Positions 21,658 through 31,622 of a DNA stretch of 64,000 nt are shown piece after piece. The stretch is from NCBI GenBank assembly GCA_031213475.1, contig JARUPZ010000030.1:2663371-2727370 (forward strand). The letters run 5' to 3'. A model generated the notes under the pieces. It searched no databases. It was not told where the DNA came from and was given only the letters and a program-made list of their open reading frames with translations. The number at the start of each line of letters is the position of its first letter. Positions within the stretch are counted from its first letter, which is position 1. This DNA is from Nereocystis luetkeana (taxonomy: Eukaryota > Sar > Phaeophyceae > Laminariales > Laminariaceae). A program made the position numbers and the translations under genes.

Positions 21658-24600
21658 TCACAGGAACCCCACAACCTTCCTGAACAGCCCAGTCTCCTCC
21701 ACCCGCAGCAGCCAAGTCGCCAAGCCCGCGAACCCGCCGAGGCCGCCAGCATCACAAGCATTCACCCGCTGTAGCCCGGCCCGCCCAGTAAGCGCCTCGC
21801 TTTCCCCACCTCCTCCTCCGCCGCTGCTGCCACCGCCACTGGTGAAGTCGTCGCTGCCCTCCCCCCTCCCAACGCCAGAGTTCCCCGCTTTCGTCTCCGG
21901 CCCCGCGCCCTTCACCCCCAGCTCCACGCCCGGCTCCACTCCCGGCTCCGCTGCCGGCTCCGCCCTTGGCTTCGCTAGCGGTACACAAATGCCGTCCGAT
22001 CCCAAGCGGACCTCCACCTTGTCTGGGCGGGCGTGAAACATCACCACCCAGCGTCGACGGCGCCACGCCCTCTCGGCCAGGGCTTGCCTCATCCGACCGG
22101 CGAGGAGCTCGCCGTACGACTGAGCGCGGTCCGCCTCGGCATCGCGTACGTCGGCGCTGGGCCTTCTCATCGTGGCGGCGAAGACAGCGGCGGCAGCAGA
22201 GGTTTCGAGGGTAACAGGGTTTCCACCCCCAGTGTCCTCGGAGCGAAGAGACACGGCGCTGTCTGGCTCTTCCTCTACCGTCGCGCTCGCGGCGGCAGCC
22301 CCGCGCGACTCCGTCTCGCTCCTTCTCCCCGCCACGGCGCCCCCTCTGTTGGCGGCGGTGCCGACGCCCCGCCTCGAGAGCGCCGCCGCCGCCCCCACAG
22401 ATCGCCGGGCCGACGCGACGTCGGCAGGCCTGCGCCCGTGGCCGTCCCGCGCGCCCACGATTGCCCCGGCAGACAGCAGGACGTCCACCGCGCCCGAGCG
22501 GTCGCAGTACGCGGCGCGGTGCAGGGCCGTCGTTCCGGAGGAGTCGGCGGCGTTAACGTCGGCCCCGCGCCGGATCAGGGCCAGCAGCACGCCCAGGTGT
22601 CCCTCGGTGACGGCCAAGTCAAGCGCCGAGCACCCGCTGTTGCCGGTGCGGAGCTCGACGTCGGCGCCGACGGAGAGGAGGCATTCCGTCGCCGCGAGGT
22701 AGCCCTTCGTCACCACCAAGTGGAGAGGCGAGCGCCCCTCGCGGTCCAGCGCGTCCTGGTCCGCCCCGTGAAGTAACAGGGCAATCACGGCCTCGGAGGA
22801 GCCTTCCGCAGAAGCGTCGTGGAGCGGAGTCCATCCAGCCTTGTCTGCCGCACCTACATCGGCACCGGCCGCGACGAGGGCGTCGACGGCGGGAGCGCTG
22901 TCAGAGAACGCGGCGCGGTGCAGCGCGGTGTAGCCGCGAGTGTCGGAGGCGTTGACGTCCGCCCCTCGGAGCAGCATCGCCCTCACGAAGCCCAGGTTGC
23001 CCTTGACGGCGGCCAGGTCGAGGGCCGACCACTCGTCGTCACCGACGCCCCGCCGATTGATATCGGCGCCGGCGTCCAGCAGGGCGGCCGCGGCTTCCAG
23101 GTGGCCGTACTCTGCCGCGAGGTGGAGCGGCGCCCTCCCTTCCTGGTCCATCGCGCTCTGGTCAGCGCCGTGGTGGGAGAGCGCGGCCACCGCGTAGGAG
23201 GACCCTTCCACGGCAGCGGCGAGGAGGGGAGTCCAGCCGCTCCCGTCTCGGGCTTCGAGGTCGGCCCCAGCCCGAACGAGGAGGTTGATGACGCCGTCCT
23301 CGTCTAAAAGGGCGGCGCGGTGGAGTGCGGCTCTTCCCGAAGCGCCGACGGCGTCCACGTCGACCCCGCTCTGGATAAGCTCCCGGACGACATCTAAGTG
23401 ACCCTCGTGCACGGCCACGTCCAGCACGGAGAGGTCGGTGTCGCCGCGGCGGAGGTCGCAATCCGCGCCAGCGGCCAGCAGGGCCTTTACCGTGCGCGAC
23501 CGGCCGGCCTGGGCGGCCAGGTGGAGGGGCGCCCGACCCTCTTCGTCGAGCGCGTCCGCGTTCGCCCCGTGTCGCAGGAGAGCTTCCACCGCCTCGGCCG
23601 AGCCTTCCGCGGAGGCGTCGAAAAGGGGCGTCCACCCGAAGGAGCTGTCTCTCGGATCGAGTTCCGCCCCAGCTTCGATGAGCAGGTCGACGGCTCCAGC
23701 TTGGTTGAAAAACGCGGCCCGATGCAGCGCGGTTCGGCCCTCGGAAGTGGTGGAAGAGTTGACGTTGGCGCCCGCCTCGATGATGGCTTTTATCACGTCC
23801 TGGTGTCCGCCGATGGTGGCGAAGTCAAGCGCCGAGCACTCGCTGCCCCCGTACCTGGGGCTGACGTCCGCGCCGGCCGCGATGAGTGCCTCCACCCCGA
23901 GGAGGTGGCCGCGCTCGGCGGCGAGGTGGAGGGGTGCGCGGCCTCGGCTGTCCATCTTGGTCTCCTTCGCGCCGTGCCCCAGCAGCCATACCACTGCGTT
24001 GGAAGAGCCTTCCGCCGCCGCGTCGTGGAGTGGGCTCCAGCCTATCGCGTCGGGTGCGTCGACGTCGGCCCCGGCCTCGGCGAGCACAGCGAGCCCGTCC
24101 GCCTGGTTGTAGAACGCGGCGCGGTGCAGCGACGTATAGCCTCGAGAGTCGGCGGCGCTCGCGTCGACTCCGTGCTGCAGCAGCAGCCTCATGATGTCCA
24201 GGTGCCCGTTGATCGCGGCCAGGTCCAGCGCCGTGCAGCCGTCCCCCGTGCACCTGAGTTCGACGTCCGCGCCGGCGGACAGCAGGGCCTGCACGGCCGG
24301 CAGGCGCCCGTGCTCGACCGCGAGGTGGAGCGGGGTGCAGCCTTCGCTGTCCAGGCAGTCTTTGTCCGCGCCTTTCTCAAGGATCAGCCTCACGACGTGC
24401 TCGTGGTCCAGGACGGCGGCAAAGTGGATGGTCGAGTCACCGCTCTTCTTGTCCTTCACGTCGACGCAAGAGAGGAGCAGGTCGGTCACGTGCTGCTCGA
24501 GGCCGATCGCGTCCGCGCCCGCTGCCATCAGCCGCTTCGCGCTGCTCAAGTCCTCCGCCTCGAGAGCGTGCTCGAGCGGACCTCGGAGCCACGTCGCCCA

Positions 24601-24693
24601 CTGCTCCGGCGTGGCCATTTTCGAGACCAGATTGAAGATGTGCTGCTCTCGGCCCCTCAACGCCGCCCTCTTGGACAGCCGGGGGTCGGACAT
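21658..24693 (-). CDS. Large ankyrin-repeat protein, single exon, 1011 aa
   Basis: An uninterrupted frame begins ATGTCCGACCCC at 24693 and ends TGA at 21658. A helical N-terminal region of about 80 residues (EQWATWLRGPLEHALEAEDL) is followed by about 21 ankyrin repeats (residues about 85-770) with TPLHLAA and LLxxGADV signatures. They form a four-repeat module of about 134 residues: S-ALDLA, then TALHRAAF, then GWTPLHDASAEGSS, then GRAPLHLAAE. The module recurs at residues 153, 286, 421, 555 and 688. After that come a disordered Ala/Arg/Glu segment, a basic patch (ALAERAWRRRRWVVMFHARP, about 871-890), an AEP/VEP stretch and a Gly/Ser run. Ankyrin stacks are protein-binding scaffolds; no enzymatic domain is visible. 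GC-rich codon use supports a live gene. TTCCTGTGAGAG at the 3' end could also be a splice donor, so an extra exon is not excluded. Confidence 0.93.
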   Translation of the reverse strand: MSDPRLSKRAALRGREQHIFNLVSKMATPEQWATWLRGPLEHALEAEDLSSAKRLMAAGADAIGLEQHVTDLLLSCVDVKDKKSGDSTIHFAAVLDHEHVVRLILEKGADKDCLDSEGCTPLHLAVEHGRLPAVQALLSAGADVELRCTGDGCTALDLAAINGHLDIMRLLLQHGVDASAADSRGYTSLHRAAFYNQADGLAVLAEAGADVDAPDAIGWSPLHDAAAEGSSNAVVWLLGHGAKETKMDSRGRAPLHLAAERGHLLGVEALIAAGADVSPRYGGSECSALDFATIGGHQDVIKAIIEAGANVNSSTTSEGRTALHRAAFFNQAGAVDLLIEAGAELDPRDSSFGWTPLFDASAEGSAEAVEALLRHGANADALDEEGRAPLHLAAQAGRSRTVKALLAAGADCDLRRGDTDLSVLDVAVHEGHLDVVRELIQSGVDVDAVGASGRAALHRAALLDEDGVINLLVRAGADLEARDGSGWTPLLAAAVEGSSYAVAALSHHGADQSAMDQEGRAPLHLAAEYGHLEAAAALLDAGADINRRGVGDDEWSALDLAAVKGNLGFVRAMLLRGADVNASDTRGYTALHRAAFSDSAPAVDALVAAGADVGAADKAGWTPLHDASAEGSSEAVIALLLHGADQDALDREGRSPLHLVVTKGYLAATECLLSVGADVELRTGNSGCSALDLAVTEGHLGVLLALIRRGADVNAADSSGTTALHRAAYCDRSGAVDVLLSAGAIVGARDGHGRRPADVASARRSVGAAAALSRRGVGTAANRGGAVAGRRSETESRGAAAASATVEEEPDSAVSLRSEDTGGGNPVTLETSAAAAVFAATMRRPSADVRDAEADRAQSYGELLAGRMRQALAERAWRRRRWVVMFHARPDKVEVRLGSDGICVPLAKPRAEPAAEPGVEPGVELGVKGAGPETKAGNSGVGRGEGSDDFTSGGGSSGGGGGGESEALTGRAGLQRVNACDAGGLGGFAGLATWLLRVEETGLFRKVVGFL

Positions 24694-24769
24694 GATGATG
24701 ATGGCGTGGAACGGACCTCTGTCTGGGCAGTGAACCGCCCAGACCCTCTCGTTCAGATGTTTTCGTGCT

Positions 24770-24960
24770 GCTCAGCTGCAGTACAGTAGCAGCTGCTGTT
24801 GATGCAGCTTTGCCTGTTTCTGTCGCTACCTCTGTTGATGCTCACCGTTGCTGCTGTTGTTGTTGTTGCTGCGACTGCTGTTGCTGTTGCTGATGCCGTT
24901 GCTGTTGCTGGTTCTGCTACTGCTGCTGGTGCTGCTGCCGCGTCTGACTACACGCTGCTA
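24770..24960. repeat. Degenerate (CTG/TTG)n upstream of the ankyrin gene
   Basis: Imperfect GCTGCTGTTG-type trinucleotides about 80-270 bp upstream of the ankyrin start codon, within what would be its promoter or 5' UTR. No TATA box or other element could be assigned. Confidence 0.75.
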
Positions 24961-26240
24961 CTCGTAGGCTTCTTGATTGATCATTCAGACTTGCGCCCTC
25001 TCAAACCATTTTCCGAATTCAGACCTTCTCCGCTTTCTCCGCTGGATTCGGACAAAACAAACGAAGCAAAGCCGTCAGCAGTCAGCACCGTGACCGCCAA
25101 GCACGAATATACTGGAAGAAAAGTGTAGTCCGCCAAATATTAGACAACCCAGCCCCAGACGGACGACTTTGACCTATGACCTATGTACGATCACCGCGAC
25201 TATACGTAACTACGGTATGTACTGACTGCTGTATACTATCGTAGCTTTTCCGTGCGCGTATCGCAAGACGACCGTCGTGTCTGTGGTCACCGAGGAGGCT
25301 GGTATTCACACATGGCAGCACTCTGATTTATCATATATTCCACGCTCTCGTACTATACTCCGACTTTCAACCTTTCAGGACCGCAGTCCCGTTTTGGGGA
25401 CAAAGTAGTTAGAATTTGAAAGGTTTGTGGCCCACAACGGGACGGCAGTTCTAGAAGGTTAAACCCTGCACAGGACACGACAGCCCGTCAAAATAGGCGG
25501 CATCAAATGTATCACACAGGTACGCAACTGAAAACATGAGTCGTTGTTCGAAAATTTACAAATTTGAAAGTTCAAATTTCATCGGATCTACCGATCATGC
25601 TGATTGGCTGCTTGGCTGAAAGCTCTTAACATATATTCATCCCAGGAACCCGGGTCATCTCGCCTCCTACTTTGCTACTAACTCTATTTTGAGAGTTTTG
25701 GTAATCTGTCGCCTTGGGCGAAGAAGGAGGTGTGCTGGTACCGAGACGAGATAGGGACATAAAACATGGTGCTTGGGTTCTCCAGAGTTGTGGACTGCCT
25801 GGTGGGCGTCGTCGCACCATGGTAAGCCCTTACGAATTTCGCGATCCAGGTTAGCCTGAAGTCGAGACATAGAAGGAGTTACAGCAGCAGTTCCTTGGGT
25901 GGGTTGTATTCCTGTCTATTCTTACCATCACCCCCACCCATCTTGCAGGCAAGCACGCATTGTTTATACCTCCCGCTCGCTCGCTGGTGCTTGCCACCAG
26001 CCAAAGGGTCGCACTAGCTGTAGCCCTCGAGGCGTTCGGGTGGCTTTTGTTGTTTTTGGCGTGGTTAGATCATGTCTGAAAGGCTTGCAGTGTGCTCTTT
26101 TCACCTCGACTATGTGCAAGGTGCGGAAGAATCGTGGCATTCTGCGCCTCAGCAGCCAGCCACCGAGGGGTGAGATACCCCGCGGCGTACGACTGCAGCT
26201 CGACGACCGCACGTCAAATCAAAATGAGCGTTATGCATGG
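24961..26240. other. Intergenic stretch with an H2 MITE and weak coding relics
   Basis: An H2 MITE lies at 25370-25466 (CCTTTCAGGACCGCAGTCCC...GTTCTAGAAGGTTAA). Minus-strand frames at 25667-25870 (SRLQANLDREIRKGLPWCDD...) and 25964-26212 (RFFRTLHIVEVKRAHCKPF...) have coding-like composition and lie in the same direction. They could be remnants of a retroelement polyprotein, but I recognise no domain. Confidence 0.3.
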
Positions 26241-26249
26241 TTTCACAGT

Positions 26250-27770
26250 TTCACAGATGTTCCCAGTACCCGCAGTACAAACATCCCAAGTACTCTGAGT
26301 ACGTACTGGTACCTAGAGTATCAAGTTTTGAACGCGTAAATACTGCCAGCACTCGCAGTATGTACGTACACTCCCCCGAAATACTGCCAGCACTCTCGAT
26401 GAAGTACTCCAGTTGCCCACCCCGAATGTAATTCGTAATTTGCTCCAACTCCCACTCGCTGGACCATCCGTGTTGCAATTACCATCCGTGCCCGTTTTGC
26501 AATAAAACGGGGATGGTATTATCGAAACGGTGCACAGATGATCGACGCCCAAAATATCCTCCGTGAACGCCTTCCCCGGGGCGCCTAAAAACCCCACGGC
26601 GAAAATTGAAAATTCCCCTTGCCGGGGTGTTACTCGTACGAGTACGAAGTCTCTTTTTTTCTGTTCGAGGCACAACTATTAATATTAATAGTCCCGCGAC
26701 GAACTCACAAAATCGCACACTTTGCCGCGGACCTCTGGCGATGGAACCCACCACGACGTCGGGCCTAGATACACAACATCTACGCACGAGAAAGCATTCA
26801 ACAAGCGGAAGGGAAGTTACGCACTTTCGGCGTTGCGCACCGGTTCACTTGTTACTTTGCTGTTGTCGTTGTTGTTGTTGTTCTTACATTAACTCTCTGA
26901 CCGTGGTCACACAAAGGTGCTGGAGCCCTATTAATAGGAAGATCCGAAAAACAAACAAAAAATCGAAAATTCGGCTGCCTAAAAATACTCGAGACGAAGA
27001 AAGCGCACACGAGCTAAAACCAATGTGCAAACTGAAGTAACATGGCCGCGGGTATATCCTCTCAACTTGTAACGTTGCAAGTCGTGTGTTTTTCGGCCGG
27101 CACGGGTCTCGAGGTGGTGCGCGATTTCGTACGTATGATAATGGGGGGATTTTTAAAATTGGAGAAATGAAAACAACGAGGCGGCCAGCAACAACAGCAG
27201 TAGCGACGACAATAACAACAGACAGCGACAACAACTATGTTGCCGGAAAATAATGCCTTGGATTAATTGGAACTCCCTGTGGGACGGCCGCCCAGGGCGT
27301 TATCAAAGTTTTTCGTGCATCCGCGGCGTTTGTTTTTCGGGGGGGGAGAGGAGCGTTCACAAGCCCCGGGGCGTCCACAGAGGATATTACATACCCTGGC
27401 ATTACGGTATACCAGGTACGTCATACTCCGAGCATACTGCGCATATATATTGAGAGTATTTTTGTACCAGTACGTACGTATTCCGAGTGTTCGCAGTACT
27501 CAAAATACCAACGGACGAAATACTGCCAGTATTATACTTGGGAATACCCGCAGTACAGAACCCTGAAATACTTGAAGTGCAGCAGTGTTCCACAGTCAGT
27601 ATTGAACCCCGAAATACTGCGAGGGGCGGTATGTATCTCCGCAGTACAGAATCTCGGAATACTGCGAAAACTCGCAGTATCTCGCAGTACATGAAGCCCA
27701 AATACTGCCGAGTGCACGGAGTACCTGAAGTAATTTCTCTCGGAAATACGTTTGCTCTACTCCCGGGTAC
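26250..27770. repeat. Fold-back-like inverted structure, about 1.5 kb
   Basis: The outer zones (26262-26440 and 27410-27770) are both made of AAATACTGC/GCAGTAC half-sites. Inside, 26530-26600 and 27330-27395 are inverted relative to each other: GCGCCCCGGGG and GCGTTCACGGAGGATATT on the complement of the left side, GCCCCGGGGCGTCCACAGA and GGATATT on the right. Further in, GTTGTCGTTGTTG faces CAACAACAGCAG. The arms are diverged. No transposase frame was found between them. Confidence 0.5.
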
Positions 27771-28261
27771 TGGGAGCTTCTGTGCATGGATTGCACCAGT
27801 ATCTACATGCCTGCTGTATACCAGGCTACCGGTAGCCCCGAGTGTATCTTCAGCCGTACCTGGTACATGCCAGAGATACCTGGTACCTCGCGCTCATCAG
27901 CGGGGTTTCGCTTTTGACTTTTCTGGTCTATGGGCGTATATCTAGCCCAGTAGAATACGGAAGAAACCGACACTATAATACCGGATTTGCCATGACAGGA
28001 TGGGCATTGGGTACAGCGGCGAACGGCAGAGTACGTAGAGAGGTGGTCGATGGGATTTTGATACTCGATCCCATAAACTTGGAGCGGTGAGTTGCCTGGG
28101 CTTCCCAGCTAGTTTTTAGTAGGCTAGCCAACCACCGCCTTTTGTCTACTACAGCAAGACATAGTCGGCTGGCGCTGGACGACTACTCGTAAGGACAGGC
28201 AAGCGAAGCGAGCCACCCCCTCTCCCCTTCTCCCCATATATATGTTGCATACATACATATA

Positions 28262-28770
28262 AAAAGGTTGGGCTGGCGTCGGTTGGCGACGACGCTGTGA
28301 AACACACCTCTCACTGCGTGAGCTAGACAACCAGGGTACCGTTTTTTTTTCGCGGACACCCCGGCTGGCGGTCGAGTTAGATCATTTGTACGGGGTGGAG
28401 AACCTTAGCTCCGCACAAGGGGAGTGGTCGTATCACCCAGTGTGTATATGGCTAAGGCACCCAAGAGGCAGATACACATTATACCCGTCGCTATCTCTAG
28501 GAGTGGCCACACCAGAAAACGGAATCAATTCATTCGAAGCTGTCAACCATACGCAAGTCCGCCTCGAAAGCGGTTCCTAGTAGGGTGCAGCTCACCCTTC
28601 ATGCGACTCACCGAACACCTCATGGGACTTTTTGCTCGGTGCAAGAAATTTCTGCCTGGTCGATGAAAAACCAACTTGCTACGTCCCAGCATCGTAGGGA
28701 TACGAAGGTCTATGGTCATACGACTACTGCCATGCATGGCATGAGGACTCCCCACCCCCCCCACCCCCCT
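28262..28770 (+). mobile_element. C-tailed dispersed repeat, full-length copy
   Basis: Starts GGTTGGGCTGGCGTCGGTTG and includes GTGAGCTAGACAACCAGGG, AAGTCCGCCTCGAAAGCGG and CCATGCATGGCATGAGG. The C tail is interrupted (CCCCACCCCCCCCACCC). A short direct repeat (GGCCAAGGTGGCCCAGCCGG, twice) follows at 28773-28840. Confidence 0.75.
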
Positions 28771-28859
28771 CCGGCCAAGGTGGCCCAGCCGGACGCGGGC
28801 CCGGCCCGGCCAAGGTGGCCCAGCCGGACGCGGGCCCGGCCCGCCCGCCTTCTGGCGCT

Positions 28860-31240
28860 CCCGCTGAAGAGGGGCGAGTCGTACGCTACGGGTATTCTGG
28901 TATTTAGCGTCATTTTTAACGCAAATCGTTAGATATACTATAGGTCGTCTCAGCTGGGCAACTTCATGTTTAGTCTTGATGCAGTATACCTGGTACACGA
29001 AACACGAAACAGGTGTATTTTATGCTAAAGTTCGTCTCAGGTTTATGCCGTCCCAGTTCAGGGGTGTCTCTTTCCTTCACGTTGTACCTTGTATATGTTA
29101 CTGGCTTTGTCGTACCGGTGCGGCAGCTGCACTCCAAACCTTTTATGTACGTACGGCAGGCAGTCCAAACCTTTATGTACGCACGGCAGGCAGTGTACTA
29201 CCAGGTACCTGGTATCGTTTAACGGCCACGGAAGTTCGAGGAACAACCGACGCTCTTTAAGTACGCGGTAGCGAACGGTGGCATTTGTCGTGTGCATTGG
29301 GCCGTGGCGGAAGGCTGCGTAGGTGCCACCATGTTGATCGGTAAAGCCCAAGCCCCTTCGTTTGACGGGTCTCGTTCGACGCCGACGGCACCATCGGCAC
29401 TCCCATCCGCGCCGGCGCCGTGGATCGCGATGGGTTGATGGGCCGTGAGGTACAGCAGATCTCTCTACTCCCACTCTCTCGTCCCGTGATATCACGGAGA
29501 AATGCGCACCCCCTACGATATCCATACGTCCGTACCGTGTGTTAAGTCTATATATAGATCGACTCGATTTGTATTGTTTGACTCGTTCTCACCGAGTACG
29601 ACGATGAAAGCTACGACGGGGCTTCGAGCTTTGTTGTTGTTGTTGTTGTCGTTGTTGTTGTCGTGGTTGTTACGTACTGGCACTGCTCCTGTCAAAGACA
29701 GCTGGTGATACTACACCCCGTTGCTGCTCACGCTATCAACACGATAAAAGCTTCACACCAATATCATATACCTGGTACCTGGTGTACTGCTGTACGGCAT
29801 GATGAGGCTTGCTCACCCCTGGAGAAGGTGAGTATCCACGGAGATGTTCGTGCTTGGCGCCTAAGGCCGACCCTCCGACTCGAACCCGAACCCCAGGCCA
29901 GTGACCGCTGCTACGATGCCGTGTGCTTGGTAAGACGCTAGGTTTGTTTCGGCCGGCTTGGATGCTGTGCTTGGAAATACTCTATATGGGTCGGTTCTGC
30001 CCGCTCCGGATGGTGTGGCCTGGAGAGACTCTGAGTCGATTGGGCCGCTTGTAGTGTACCCCTTGGCACCCCAGAGTGCGCAAATGGCTACCTTGGGAAG
30101 ATAATGCTCACTATCAGCAGGTGGCCACCTCCGGGTTTGATACACGAAGGGAGCGGCGGCAGTGTGATACCGAAGTCAAACAGCAATGCATGTTTGCGCG
30201 TCACGTTTCGTAGTAACTCCATACTTCACCTACACTAGGTACGAAACAGCAGCATGGTATGGCATGATACAGGCAGTGCCGCGTCACGGTTGGTTGGTTC
30301 GAGCACGGACAGTTAGCGCCCATACGATACAAGACGGTGGTACGGTATGTACGCTGGTGTACGGCACGAGGCAGCCGGGCTTCGAACCAAGGACCTCCAT
30401 GTATACCCGGTTTACCATACCGTGTCATGAGGGGATTGGGGATGGTACAACGTACACCACCGGGGCTACCGGGCCTCTGGATCTGCTGGAAACCCAAACG
30501 TGCACCCTGGGTATATGGTACCAGCCCTGGTGTGGTGTTGTCTGTACCACGTACGTGACACGGTGTTTCATGAATTTGTGATGGTGATTTTTCAACAGAC
30601 GTTTTGTTTTGCTCCTCACGATTCGGCGGAATCTACTGACTGTGGTTGGTGATCCACTTGTTAGTCGTGCCGACCCATAGCTCCACGGGCGCTGCTGTCG
30701 CCAGGTTGTTTGGACACGTTTATTCCCCCCAAATGGGTTAATATATTCATTCGTGCATAGTATGTCGGTAAAAAACATGCCCCACGGACGTACCAAGCTA
30801 TTCTTGAAATTTTCACACCGTGAGGATTTCCTGCCTTCCCCAATCCAACCCTCTCGGGGGTGTGTGAATGTAGGCGGCGTATCCCCCGTGTGTGAGTCTT
30901 GAGCAAAAGCGTTCGTGAGTGCCTCGAGGCGGTCACCGCTTCTGCGCCCAGTACCCACACCCTTCCCGCACGACCGAGCCGATGCCTTCGTTTGCGGCGG
31001 CGACGCTTGAAAAAAAAAAATGCAATTGGATATTCATGCTCGCCGCTACCTCTCTTGCTGTTTTTTGTGCCGCTGTTGGTGCTGGTGCTGCTGGTGCTGT
31101 TGTCGGCCATTGTTTCTGTAAACCGGATCGCAGTTCTTAATAAGCCAGCGCTCCTGAGAAGAGCTGCTGCCCTGGACAACGTTCATGGTTGGCACATCAT
31201 CCGTGCTTTCTGGACACACGTAACCCCCCCCCCCCCCTTT
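28860..31240. other. Upstream intergenic region of the hydrolase gene
   Basis: No complete gene is seen. At 29199-29214 there is the palindrome TACCAGGTACCTGGTA. A minus-strand tRNA-like phrase (TCGTAGCAGCGGTCA, then GGTTCGAGTCGG) lies near 29870-29935, and another B-box-like GGTTCGAAGCCC lies near 30390, but neither folds as a tRNA by eye. At 31035-31207 plus, a hydrophobic frame followed by NRIAVLNKPALLRR and HGWHIIRAFWTH ends at a GTAACC donor. It could be an upstream exon, but its phase does not join the exon at 31623. Confidence 0.3.
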
Positions 31241-31244
31241 CCCG

Positions 31245-31525
31245 CACACCGGAAATTAAATCGACTCATTGAAGCTGTCGTCCATATGCAAGTCCGCCTC
31301 ACAAGCGGTTCTTCGTAGGATGCAGCTCACCCCTCATGCGACTCGCCAGACACCTCGCGGCGCTTCGCGTTTGGTGCAAGCAATGTCTGCCTGGTCGGTG
31401 AAAACCAGACATGCTCCGTCCCGGCATTGTAGGGATGCGAGGGTCTATGGTCATACATACGACTCCGACCATGCATGAGATCGAGTACATCTCTCCTATC
31501 GAGTACACCCCACCCCCCCCCCTCC
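31245..31525 (+). mobile_element. C-tailed dispersed repeat, 3' half, just upstream of the hydrolase start
   Basis: From ACACCGGAAATTAAATCGAC to GATCGAGTACATCTCTCC and GAGTACACCCC with a C run. A second C run (31225-31238) precedes it, as if the copy were inserted at, or captured, a C tract. It ends about 100 bp before the first recognised coding exon. Confidence 0.75.
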
Positions 31526-31622
31526 CCTTCCCGCCACCGCCTCCACCACCTCCCTCTTGATGTCACAATCTGCTGTGTCTACGGCACCATTGCGTGAAAC
31601 TCTTAACCCTTACAGGAGCACG

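Noticed and set aside
22033..22776. 247-codon plus-strand frame with Arg/Ala-rich product
   Set aside because: Another antisense shadow of the ankyrin gene.
23398..24789. 463-codon plus-strand frame antisense to the ankyrin gene
   Set aside because: Shadow of the GC-rich ankyrin ORF. The ankyrin frame explains the periodicity; the antisense product has no recognisable domain.
29865..29940. Minus-strand tRNA-like sequence with A-box-like and GGTTCGAGTC B-box-like words
   Set aside because: No acceptor-stem pairing or anticodon arm could be drawn. At best a degraded pol III promoter.
30380..30460. Second B-box-like GGTTCGAAGCCC on minus
   Set aside because: The spacing to the nearest A-box-like word is too long for a tRNA and no cloverleaf was found.
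31035..31207. Hydrophobic frame followed by NRIAVLNKPALLRR as first exon of the hydrolase
   Set aside because: The donor at 31208 leaves phase 0, while the exon at 31623 would need phase 2 for its frame. Kept only as a note.
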